64,000 nt of DNA from an uncultured Clostridium sp. GTDB taxonomy: Bacteria > Bacillota > Clostridia > Clostridiales > Clostridiaceae. A model generated the notes under the pieces. The model made no database searches. It was not told the origin of the DNA and saw only the letters and a list, made by a program, of their open reading frames with translations. The position numbers and the translations under genes are program-made. The DNA is taken from assembly GCA_900548455.1 (NCBI GenBank), contig URKQ01000012.1:1-64000 (forward strand), read 5' to 3'. Shown one piece after another: positions 34,966-43,177 of the stretch (position 1 is its first letter; each line of letters begins with the position of its first letter).

Positions 34966-35011
34966 TAAAAAGATTAATAAGTTAATTAATGGGAGCAAAG
35001 AAGTATATTCA

Positions 35012-35052
35012 TTATTTGGTCACTTAGGATATATGGAGCTAGTAGTGAAACC
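35012..35052 (+). promoter_or_regulatory. RNA-like regulatory element, copy 2 (upstream of the TasA-like gene)
   Basis: Second copy of the element at 34193: TTATTTGGTCACTT, then a 19-base loop with ATATGGAG, then AGTGAAACC. The two copies share about 30 of 41 positions with identical stem and loop length, although the genes they precede are unrelated in sequence. It lies 47 bases after the sipW stop, giving the second gene separate control. Confidence 0.7.
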
Positions 35053-35053
35053 A

Positions 35054-35089
35054 CGCCATTAAATATAAATTTTAAATTTATTGGAGGGT
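35054..35089 (+). promoter_or_regulatory. Hairpin masking the ribosome binding site of the TasA-like gene
   Basis: GCCATTAAAT (35054 onwards) can pair with ATTTATTGG (ending 35084), with one mismatch; the 3' arm runs into the TTGGAGGG ribosome binding site of the ATG at 35095. No T-run terminator follows at the correct place, so translation control is more likely than termination. Folding not computed. Confidence 0.5.
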
Positions 35090-35094
35090 TTTTT

Positions 35095-35658
35095 ATGAAC
35101 AAGAAAATTATTGCATTAACATTAGCAGCAGCATTATTTACAGGAGTAGGAACTTTTGGAACATACGCTTATTTAACAGATAGTGAATCTGTAAATAATG
35201 ATGTAAATATCACAATGGGTACTTTAGATGTAAATGCTTATTGGGCTAATGATGGAGTAAATACTTGGAGACCTACTTCAGCAGCAACTGAAGCAATCGC
35301 AAAAGATGGAGGAGCAACTTTAAGCTTTAATAATGTTAAACCAGGGGATACTTTTGAAAGAGAAATAATTGTAGCAAATTATGGATCATTAAATTCTGAT
35401 ACTACAATTGAATTAGCAGAAGGACGTAGTGAAGAATTAGGCGTTAAAATGGAATTAGTTGATTCTCAATATGGTAATGCTCAAGTTGAAGAAAATACTG
35501 GAAGAATTTATACAAGAGCTATGCAAAACGGTGAATGGATGAGAGTAAAAATAACTGTTACAGTTCCAGCAGATGCAGGAAATGATTGGAATGCAAAAGT
35601 ATTTAGTGCTCCAGCAGCTAACTTTATTAATGTAGGAGCTCATCAAACAATTTATTAG
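35095..35658 (+). CDS. TasA/camelysin-like secreted protein with SipW-dependent signal peptide
   Basis: A 187-residue secreted protein. The signal KKIIALTLAAALFTGVGTFG, followed by TYAYLTDSESVNNDVNITMG, is the hallmark of SipW-dependent proteins (cleavage after about residue 26-27). The rest is a beta-sandwich-type sequence with no cysteines, as in TasA/CotN. In Bacillus such proteins form biofilm fibres; camelysin is described as a surface metalloprotease. No protease motif is visible here, so a structural surface role is preferred but unproven. It is next to its presumed peptidase sipW. Confidence 0.87.
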   Translation: MNKKIIALTLAAALFTGVGTFGTYAYLTDSESVNNDVNITMGTLDVNAYWANDGVNTWRPTSAATEAIAKDGGATLSFNNVKPGDTFEREIIVANYGSLNSDTTIELAEGRSEELGVKMELVDSQYGNAQVEENTGRIYTRAMQNGEWMRVKITVTVPADAGNDWNAKVFSAPAANFINVGAHQTIY

Positions 35659-35667
35659 TAGATAAAT

Positions 35668-35708
35668 AAAAGCTTTAGAGTGAGAAATCATTTTAAAGCT
35701 TTTTTTAA
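35668..35708 (+). terminator. Intrinsic terminator after the TasA-like gene
   Basis: AAAAGCTTTA and TTTAAAGCTTTT pair, with a T-run following. It closes the sipW pair. Confidence 0.85.
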
Positions 35709-35818
35709 TTGTATAAGAAAGTATTTTTAATATATAATTAATATAGATCTGTAGTAAAATACAATGATAGAAGGTATAAGTTAAGTAAGGTTTAATAACA
35801 ACAAAGGTGAGGAAGAAC

Positions 35819-36217
35819 ATGGAGGAACTTTTTGACAAGGAAGATAAACTCGAAGAAATTGAAATTCTAAAGAATAAAGTGGATGAAGTTATAATAAGGA
35901 TTATAGAGAAAAAAGAAAGACTTGTATTTGCCAATGTAGTAAAAGATGCAGATATATCTAATATTACTGTTTTTAGACATCCAGAAATAAGAGGATATAT
36001 ATTAAATCAGATAAAACTTCAAAAGGAAATTCAATGTATAAACGCTAAGATAGAAAGAGTTATTAATAATTTAAAAAAGCGAGGCAAAAGAGTTACTTTT
36101 GTAGCTGTAATGAATAAATGTAAATTTTCTGTAGAGGAGATTTATAGAAATGATTTTATAAAGGAAAGAATAAGGAGTGAAGTAATAAAAAACTCCTCAA
36201 ATTTTTACCAAAAATAG
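35819..36217 (+). CDS. Protein of two tandem HTH-like repeats (resembles DUF6262/TnpC)
   Basis: A 132-residue soluble, highly charged protein. Two copies of one motif are seen: KKERLVFANVVKDADISNIT-VFRHPEIRGYI (about 26-56) and KKRGKRVTFVAVMNKCKFSV-EEIYRNDFIKERI (about 86-118), separated by a helical linker. The motif (TFxxVxxxxxxSxxTxYRxxxIRxxI) is like the DNA-binding part of TnpC/DUF6262 proteins, which accompany tyrosine-recombinase transposons such as Tn554, but no recombinase is present. ATG 35819 is placed 5 bases after GGTGAGG. Function unknown, possibly DNA binding. Confidence 0.6.
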   Translation: MEELFDKEDKLEEIEILKNKVDEVIIRIIEKKERLVFANVVKDADISNITVFRHPEIRGYILNQIKLQKEIQCINAKIERVINNLKKRGKRVTFVAVMNKCKFSVEEIYRNDFIKERIRSEVIKNSSNFYQK

Positions 36218-36225
36218 AAAATAAT

Positions 36226-36254
36226 TTTACATCTTATAAAAATATGAGTATAAT
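36226..36254 (+). promoter_or_regulatory. Sigma-A promoter of pepF
   Basis: TTTACA (36226-36231) and TATAAT (36249-36254), 17 bases apart and ending 32 bases before the start codon. Confidence 0.65.
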
Positions 36255-36286
36255 ATATGCATATAAAGGACATGGAGGTAGGTTAA

Positions 36287-38092
36287 ATGGAAGGTGGAAA
36301 TTTATTAAAAACTAGAGCGGAAATTGAAGAAAAATTTAAGTGGAAAGTGGAAAAGTTATATTCATCTGACGATGCTTGGGAAAAGGATCTGCTAAAATTA
36401 AAAGAAGAAAGTAAGAAATTATTAACTTTTAAAGGTAAGCTAAATAATGGTCAGGAACTTTTAGCATACTTAAAAGAATCAGAAGTTATAATGAGATTAT
36501 TTGAAAACTTATCTGTATATGCTAATTTAAGAAAAGATGAAGATACAGCAAACACAAAATATCAAGTAATGACTGATAAAATTTCAGTATTTGGAGCAGA
36601 GTTAAGTAGTGTTACTTCATTTTTTGTACCAGAATTATTGTCTTTAGATGAAAAAGAAGTTAATAAAATTATTGAAACTACTGATGGATTAAAACAATAT
36701 GATAAAATGATAAAAATGATTATGGAAGAAAAACCACATGTTTTAAGTGAAATAGAGGAAAAAATAATTGCATCTGTTAGTGATTGTTTAGACGCACCTG
36801 AAAATATATATGGAATGTTAACTAATGCAGATATTACCTTCCCAGTGATTAAAGATGAGAATGGTAATGATGTGGAATTAACAGATACAAATTATAGTGT
36901 ATTTATAAGAAGCAAAGACAGAAATGTTAGGGAGCAGGCATTTAAAGCATTGTTTGATACATATGCTAAGTTTAAAAATACAATTGCTACCACTTATACA
37001 TCTTCAGTAAAGAACTTCATTTTTGAAGCAAATACAAGAAAATACAATTCGTCTTTAGAGAGTTCTTTAAAACCTAACAAAATTCCTCTTGAGGTATACA
37101 GTAATGTAGTAGATACAATTAATAGTAGACTAGGATCTCTTCATAAATATGTTGCATTAAAGAAAAAATTATTGAATTTAAGTGAAATTCATATGTATGA
37201 TTTATATGTATCACTTATAGATACACCTAAATTTAATATTCAATTTGATGAAGGTGTTAAGTTATGTGAAGAAGCTTTAAAGCCAATGGGAAAAGAATAT
37301 ATAGACATATTTAAGGAAGGTATAGCTTCTGGATGGATTGATGTTTATGAGAATAAAGGTAAAAGAGGAGGAGCATATTCCAGTGGGACTTATGACTCAA
37401 TGCCGTATATACTTTTAAATTATAAGAATCAAGTAGATGATGTATCTACATTAATTCATGAAATGGGTCACAGTATTCATTCATATTATGCTATGAAAAA
37501 TCAACCATATGTATATGCTGGATATGAACTTTTCTGTGCAGAAGTTGCATCAACAACAAATGAGTGTTTATTGATGGACTATTTAATAAAGAATGAAGAA
37601 GATAAAATAAAGAGATTATATCTTATAAATCAACAACTTGAAGGAATTAGAGCTACTGTATTTAGACAAACCATGTTTGCAGAATTTGAATTAATAGTTC
37701 ATGAAAAAATGGAATCAGGAGAATCTCTATCTAGTGAAGATTTATGCAAAATATATCATGACTTAAATGTAAAATATTTTGGTGAGGATATGGTTGTAGA
37801 TAACAACATAGATATGGAATGGGCAAGAATTCCTCATTTCTATAGTGACTTTTATGTATATCAATATGTAACTGGTTTTGCAGCAGCTAATTCATTCTCT
37901 CAAAAAATATTAGCAGAAGGAGACGAAGCTGTTGAGAAGTATAAAGGATTCTTAAAAGCTGGTGGTAGTGATTATCCAATTGAAATTTTGAAAAATGCAG
38001 GAGTTGATATGACTAAAGCTACTCCATTAGAAGATACTATAGATAAGTTTGATGAATTGCTTAATATGCTTGAAAATGAAATGACAAAATAG
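36287..38092 (+). CDS. pepF: Oligoendopeptidase F
   Basis: A 601-residue cytoplasmic zinc peptidase of the M3 family that cuts short peptides. The zinc motif HEMGH (with LIHEMGHSIHSYY around residue 386) and the downstream third-ligand region FCAEVASTTNECL are intact. The N-terminal EIEEKFKWKVEKLYSSDDAW is typical of PepF. ATG 36287 follows ATGGAGGTAGG. Single gene with its own promoter upstream and hairpin downstream. Confidence 0.94.
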   Translation: MEGGNLLKTRAEIEEKFKWKVEKLYSSDDAWEKDLLKLKEESKKLLTFKGKLNNGQELLAYLKESEVIMRLFENLSVYANLRKDEDTANTKYQVMTDKISVFGAELSSVTSFFVPELLSLDEKEVNKIIETTDGLKQYDKMIKMIMEEKPHVLSEIEEKIIASVSDCLDAPENIYGMLTNADITFPVIKDENGNDVELTDTNYSVFIRSKDRNVREQAFKALFDTYAKFKNTIATTYTSSVKNFIFEANTRKYNSSLESSLKPNKIPLEVYSNVVDTINSRLGSLHKYVALKKKLLNLSEIHMYDLYVSLIDTPKFNIQFDEGVKLCEEALKPMGKEYIDIFKEGIASGWIDVYENKGKRGGAYSSGTYDSMPYILLNYKNQVDDVSTLIHEMGHSIHSYYAMKNQPYVYAGYELFCAEVASTTNECLLMDYLIKNEEDKIKRLYLINQQLEGIRATVFRQTMFAEFELIVHEKMESGESLSSEDLCKIYHDLNVKYFGEDMVVDNNIDMEWARIPHFYSDFYVYQYVTGFAAANSFSQKILAEGDEAVEKYKGFLKAGGSDYPIEILKNAGVDMTKATPLEDTIDKFDELLNMLENEMTK

Positions 38093-38102
38093 GAAATTTA
38101 TA

Positions 38103-38138
38103 AGAGGATGGCAATTAATTATTGCATCCTCTGTTTTT
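38103..38138 (+). terminator. Intrinsic terminator after pepF
   Basis: AGAGGATGGCAAT and ATTGCATCCTCT form a stem followed by GTTTTTAA. Confidence 0.85.
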
Positions 38139-38177
38139 AATAAATGGGAAGTATGGCTTTAAGGAGGATTCTAGGTT

Positions 38178-40025
38178 ATGTCGGAAATAAAAGGTATGAT
38201 AAAAGATATTTTTAGTAACTTCAAATATAATATAAAATCTACTATAATTTTCGAACTATTTTATAAATTAATTTGTTTGTTTTTATTTATACCTATTAAT
38301 TATAATATTTTAAATAAATTTTTAAAGGATATAGGGACATATAATATAACAAATAAAGATTTAATTAAATTAGGATTAACCTCAGAAGGAATAGTGTATA
38401 TAATCATAGTATTAATAATTTCTTTTATAGGAATTTTTATAGAAATAGGTATATTAACTTATTTAGCATATAATTCTCATGAAAAGAAAAAAGCTAATTT
38501 CCTAGAAGGTACAATAAATGCTTTTAGTATATTTCCTAAAGTACCCTCTATCTATATGATATGTATAATATTAATCTCAGGGGTAATAGGGCCCCTTACT
38601 GGAGTAGGAGTTTATAGCTCCTTAATAACTAGGTTTACAGTTCCTGCATTTATTAAAGTAGCATTATTTAAAACTTTGACAGGGAAAATAATATATTGGA
38701 CTTGTATAGTTTTCCTTATTTTATTGCTGTTAAGATGGGTATTAGCTATTCCAATAATGATTATTGAAAATGTTACTTTTAAGGAAGCTTTTAAAAATAG
38801 TCTTAGTATTTATAAAAGAAATAGAATGAAAATCATATTTAATACTTTAATTTGGACTATACTAAATTATGCGATAAGATTTGTAATGTTAGGTGGAATA
38901 GTGTACATTAGTACTATTTTACTAGGGAAATTTGAAAGGAATTATATATCATCATCAATGATAATGTCTATAGGACTAGTAATGTTTTTTATAGTATATA
39001 TCACTCTTTCCGTTATAACATTACCCCTATTTATATCATTTTTAGTTGAACTATACTATAGATTAAAATTTTATGATATAAACGAAAGAATTTTTGTGCC
39101 TATAGATTATTATAAAAATAATAAAGTATATAGTTGGCTATTAAAAAACAGGCATAGACTTGTAGTTTTAACATTGGCCACCTTTGTAATAATTTCCACC
39201 AGTATGGGGCTTGCAGCAATTCTTAATAATGCAATAAATAAAAATGTAAATATAACTGCCCATAGAGGGAGTTCCTTAACTGCACCAGAAAATAGTATTT
39301 CTGCTATTAAAAATGCCATTTCAGAGGGAGCTGATTATGTAGAAATTGATGTTATGACTACGAAAGATGATGAGGTAGTGGTATTTCATGATTCAACATT
39401 AAAGCGAATGGCTGGAATTAATAATTCAATAAAAGATATGAATTTAAGTGAAGTTAGAGAAATAGATATAGGCAGTCAGTTTTCTGAGGAGTTTGCGGGA
39501 GAAAAAATCCCAACCTTTAAAGAAGTATTGAGAGCTTCAAAAGATAAAATAAAAATAAATATAGAGCTTAAAGTTAAGAAAAAAGATGATCCTTTACCAG
39601 AGAAAGTAGTAGAGCTTTTAAAGAAATATGAGATGGAAGATCAAGTAATAATATCTTCTCAAGATTATGAAAGTCTTCAAAAAATAAAGGAAGTGGATCC
39701 ACTGATAAACGTTGGGTTTATTTTAACCTTAGGAATTGGTGATTTTACTAAAATGAATGTAGATTTTGTATCGGTAGAATATCAGATGTTAAAAAAAGAT
39801 TTAGTTTATAGTATGCATGCCTTAGGAAAAGAAGTTCATGTATGGACTATAAATGATAAAAAAAGAGCAGAAAATGCTATGAAATTAGGAGCAGATAATA
39901 TTATAACAGATTCAGTTGAGATGGTGCAGAAGGCTTCTACAACTTTTAATGAAAAAGAAGATATTGATTATGTTAGTAAGTTTTATGATAGTATATATTC
40001 ATTGCTTAAATATGTAAAAATCTAA
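38178..40025 (+). CDS. Membrane-anchored glycerophosphodiester phosphodiesterase
   Basis: A 615-residue protein with two parts. The N-terminal ~345 residues contain about seven membrane helices (the GPDPase membrane domain), and the C-terminal part (about 353-590) is a GDPD catalytic TIM barrel. Catalytic motifs are AHRGSSLTAPENS, with His-Arg and Glu, and the HDSTLKR segment, plus VEIDVMTTKDD. It hydrolyses glycerophosphodiesters, possibly from lipids or lipoteichoic acid. The AAGGAGGATTCTAGGTT sequence precedes ATG 38178. Confidence 0.92.
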   Translation: MSEIKGMIKDIFSNFKYNIKSTIIFELFYKLICLFLFIPINYNILNKFLKDIGTYNITNKDLIKLGLTSEGIVYIIIVLIISFIGIFIEIGILTYLAYNSHEKKKANFLEGTINAFSIFPKVPSIYMICIILISGVIGPLTGVGVYSSLITRFTVPAFIKVALFKTLTGKIIYWTCIVFLILLLLRWVLAIPIMIIENVTFKEAFKNSLSIYKRNRMKIIFNTLIWTILNYAIRFVMLGGIVYISTILLGKFERNYISSSMIMSIGLVMFFIVYITLSVITLPLFISFLVELYYRLKFYDINERIFVPIDYYKNNKVYSWLLKNRHRLVVLTLATFVIISTSMGLAAILNNAINKNVNITAHRGSSLTAPENSISAIKNAISEGADYVEIDVMTTKDDEVVVFHDSTLKRMAGINNSIKDMNLSEVREIDIGSQFSEEFAGEKIPTFKEVLRASKDKIKINIELKVKKKDDPLPEKVVELLKKYEMEDQVIISSQDYESLQKIKEVDPLINVGFILTLGIGDFTKMNVDFVSVEYQMLKKDLVYSMHALGKEVHVWTINDKKRAENAMKLGADNIITDSVEMVQKASTTFNEKEDIDYVSKFYDSIYSLLKYVKI

Positions 40026-40058
40026 TGTGTCTATAAATTAAGTTGGAAAGGATAAATT

Positions 40059-42080
40059 ATGTTTTGGTTTAATGAAGAAAAACAAAAGAAGAAAATAAAA
40101 AGTTTAACTAAAGAAGAAGAATTTGAAACATTAGTTTGGAAATTTTTTATGGATAAACTACCGAGGCTTGGCTTTGAACAACGAGAAGGTCAAGAAGATA
40201 TGGCACTAGATATTTGTAGCTCTATTGTTAATAAAACTCATACAGTAGTAGAAGCAGGTGTAGGGATTGGAAAGTCTTATGCGTATATAGTTCCACTACT
40301 ATATTACAATAAGCTATTTAATAAACCTGTGATAATAGCTACATCCACTATTGCATTACAAGAACAATTAATTGAGGATATTAAGAGAGTATGTTCATAT
40401 ATAAATTATAGGCCAGAAGTGGTACTTGCTAAAGGTATGACACACTTTGCTTGCAAAAAAAGGGCTGACGTTTATTTAAAACCTAAAGTTCAAAAAGGAC
40501 TAGATGAGGAAGCAGAAACATTATATAGATACATATACGGTGGGAAAATCGATAGAAGATTTATTAATATGGACCTAAGGGAGGAACTATGGAAGGAAGT
40601 CAATGTTGAAATGACAGACCATAGTAAATGTAAACACTTTAAAACTTGCAGATTTATGGAACTTCGAAAGGATATGCTTACTACTGAAGGTATAATATTA
40701 TGTAATCAAGATTTGCTTACAGTTCATCTTCAGAAAGTAAGGAAGGGTCAAAAGGGATTATTAAACTCTGCAGCAGATGTAATTGTTGTTGATGAGGTTC
40801 ACAATTTAGAAGAGAAGGTAAGAAGCTCATTAATAGAAAGTTTCCATAAAGAGAAAATTAGAAAAATATTTCTAGAGGTTAGAAGTGGAATTAAAGAAGA
40901 AGCTTTAAGAAAAAATATATATGATATGACTAAAGAACTTACCCTTTATATAAATGATATTTTTAAGGAATTTAAAAGACAAATACAATATCAGATTAAG
41001 GTGAATGAATATGGTGATGATATTGAAAAGTATTTTGTAAATCTACAGCTTTGTGAAAAAAATACAAGTAGCGCATATAAAATAGTAGAAACAATTTATA
41101 ATATAATTTTAAGGGATAGGGATAACAGTATTACAGAAGATATTATAGAAGAGGTTGAAAACCTTAAAATCTTCTTAAAAGAAATGTTGAATAATAAAAG
41201 CAATTATTTATTCTGGCTAGAAAATAAAGATCATGTGGAAGTCTTTGCATGCCCTAAAGATATGAATAATGAAATAAAAAAGTTATATTTTGATAAATTA
41301 AAAACTACTATTGTTACATCGGCAACTATAGCAGATAAACAAGATGGACCTGAAGAAGAAAGATATGAGTATTTTATTAAAAATACAGGATTTCCTGTAG
41401 AAGAAGGATTTTTAGCAACGCCTAAATTATCACCTTTTCCTTATAATAAAAACGCTATGTTATATTATAAAGACCATATGCCACATCCAGTTAAAGAAAG
41501 AAAAGAATTTATTGAAGCTAGTATAGATGAAATAGTGAACCTTTTAAATATAACAAAAGGAAAGGCACTTATATTATTTACAGCTAAAAGTGATTTAAAC
41601 AGTGTATATGAAAAGCTAAAGGAAAAAAATCTAGGTTATGAAATATTACGTCAAAGGAATAATTCCTCACAAGACGAATTATTACATAAATTTAGAGAAA
41701 ATGAAAACTCCGTTTTATTAGCAACGGGAACTTTTTGGGAAGGAATTGATGTTCCAGGAAAAGCATTATCAAATTTGATAATATTTAAATTGCCATTTCC
41801 CGTTCCAGATCCAATTTTAGATTATAAGAAAAGTGATACAAAGGACTTTTTAATAGAAGTTAGTGTTCCTTTGATGATTGTTAAATTAAGGCAAGGTGTA
41901 GGAAGACTTATTAGAAAACAAGATGATAAAGGTATAGTTTCAATCTTAGATCCAAGAATTGGTGATAAAACACAGAATAAATATAAAAATTTAGTTTTCA
42001 ACTCTCTTCCTATTAAAAAGAAAACTAAAAATTTAAATGAATTAAAAGAGTTTTGGAAAGATATAAACAAAGTGCTGTAG
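40059..42080 (+). CDS. DinG-family ATP-dependent DNA helicase
   Basis: A 673-residue superfamily 2 helicase of the XPD/DinG type. Walker A region is VEAGVGIGKSYAY, and the DEAH-type box reads VVDEVHNLEE. Four cysteines between them (FACKKR, KCKHFKTCRF) could bind the [4Fe-4S] cluster usual in the family. The C-terminal helicase half has LFTAKSDLNSVYE, ATGTFWEGIDVPG and RQGVGRLIRKQDD. There is no N-terminal exonuclease domain. It likely unwinds damage- or recombination-related DNA or R-loop structures. AAAGGATAAATT precedes ATG 40059. Confidence 0.92.
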   Translation: MFWFNEEKQKKKIKSLTKEEEFETLVWKFFMDKLPRLGFEQREGQEDMALDICSSIVNKTHTVVEAGVGIGKSYAYIVPLLYYNKLFNKPVIIATSTIALQEQLIEDIKRVCSYINYRPEVVLAKGMTHFACKKRADVYLKPKVQKGLDEEAETLYRYIYGGKIDRRFINMDLREELWKEVNVEMTDHSKCKHFKTCRFMELRKDMLTTEGIILCNQDLLTVHLQKVRKGQKGLLNSAADVIVVDEVHNLEEKVRSSLIESFHKEKIRKIFLEVRSGIKEEALRKNIYDMTKELTLYINDIFKEFKRQIQYQIKVNEYGDDIEKYFVNLQLCEKNTSSAYKIVETIYNIILRDRDNSITEDIIEEVENLKIFLKEMLNNKSNYLFWLENKDHVEVFACPKDMNNEIKKLYFDKLKTTIVTSATIADKQDGPEEERYEYFIKNTGFPVEEGFLATPKLSPFPYNKNAMLYYKDHMPHPVKERKEFIEASIDEIVNLLNITKGKALILFTAKSDLNSVYEKLKEKNLGYEILRQRNNSSQDELLHKFRENENSVLLATGTFWEGIDVPGKALSNLIIFKLPFPVPDPILDYKKSDTKDFLIEVSVPLMIVKLRQGVGRLIRKQDDKGIVSILDPRIGDKTQNKYKNLVFNSLPIKKKTKNLNELKEFWKDINKVL

Positions 42081-42273
42081 CTAAAAGCCACAACACTTTA
42101 TTTATTTATCAGGTATATTACCATATAAATGATTTGGAAGTAAATATTGAGTGGTTTTTTTTATGAGAATTTATGTTAGAATTTAAGTTAGAATTTAAAT
42201 GAAAAGGCTTTGTAGCAAAATAGAGTGATGAATATACAAGTTGAAAAAGCTGAACAGAGCCAAATGAAAAGGA

Positions 42274-43092
42274 GTGAAAGAAATGAATTTAGAAACTTTA
42301 TTGGCCAAGCTAATAGATTGGGCAACAACGGCAGGTATTAAGATCATTATAGGTTTATTAATTCTGTTTATTGGTTGGAAGATTATAGGTAGAGTTGTTA
42401 AAGTGATGACATCTTTTATGAAGAAGAAGAGCGTTGATTTGACACTTTTAACTTTTTTAGAGAGTTTTACTAGTATAGGGTTAAAAATAATTTTAATTAT
42501 AATTGTTATTGAATATGTTGGAGGAGATGCCACAAGTTTAGCAGCTCTTTTAGGATCTGCAGGACTAGCAGTTGGTTTAGCGCTTCAAGGAAGTTTATCT
42601 AATTTTGCTGGAGGAGTAATAATTCTTTTTTTAAGACCATTTAAAGTAGGAGATTATATTGAAGGATCTGGACAAGCAGGTACTGTAGAAAAAATAGGTA
42701 TATTCTATACTTATTTATTAACACCGGATAATAAGCAAATTCTTATTCCTAATGGAAATTTATCAAATGGAACGGTTGTTAATTATAGTGCAAAAGATAA
42801 GAGAAGAGTTGATTTAACTTTTTCAGTAGGATATGAACAAGATGTAATGAAGGTTAAGAAAGTTCTTGAAGACATAGTAAATGGAGAAGAACTAATATTA
42901 AAGGACCCTGATTATATTATTGCAATCTCACAACATGGTAATAGTTCAGTTGATTTTGCTGTTAAGGTATGGTGCAATACTAGCGATTATTGGACAGTTA
43001 ATTATAATTTATTAGAGAAAGTTAAAGTTAGATTTGATGAAGAGAATATAAGTATTCCATATCCTCAGATGGATATACATTTAAATAAATAA
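42274..43092 (+). CDS. Small-conductance mechanosensitive channel (MscS family)
   Basis: A 272-residue protein of typical MscS length. Three N-terminal membrane helices end with the pore helix, with LAALLGSAGLAVGLALQGSLSNFAGGVIIL, followed by the beta domain with RPFKVGDYIEG, IPNGNLSNGTVVNYS and a C-terminal alpha/beta region. It releases solutes when the membrane is stretched by osmotic downshock. AAAAGGAGTGAAAGAA precedes the start codon. The roughly 190 bases upstream (42081-42273) hold no other gene. Confidence 0.94.
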   Translation: MKEMNLETLLAKLIDWATTAGIKIIIGLLILFIGWKIIGRVVKVMTSFMKKKSVDLTLLTFLESFTSIGLKIILIIIVIEYVGGDATSLAALLGSAGLAVGLALQGSLSNFAGGVIILFLRPFKVGDYIEGSGQAGTVEKIGIFYTYLLTPDNKQILIPNGNLSNGTVVNYSAKDKRRVDLTFSVGYEQDVMKVKKVLEDIVNGEELILKDPDYIIAISQHGNSSVDFAVKVWCNTSDYWTVNYNLLEKVKVRFDEENISIPYPQMDIHLNK

Positions 43093-43105
43093 TTTTTACA
43101 CACTT

Positions 43106-43156
43106 AAAAAGGGGCTGTGGCATTATTGGTAAGAAACCAATAAGCACAGCCCCTTC
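43106..43156. terminator. Terminator between convergent MscS and activase genes
   Basis: GGGGCTGTG and CACAGCCCC form a strong stem extended by an inner CATTATTGG/CCAATAAG pairing. The T-run is better on the minus strand (five T), so it serves mainly the HgdB/activase operon. Confidence 0.88.
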
Positions 43157-43177
43157 ATTCATCTTTAGGAAAGTAGG

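Noticed and set aside
35819..36217. Transposon or integrative element around the TnpC-like protein
   Set aside because: No integrase, transposase, terminal repeats or att-like duplications were seen, and flanking genes are ordinary chromosomal ones.
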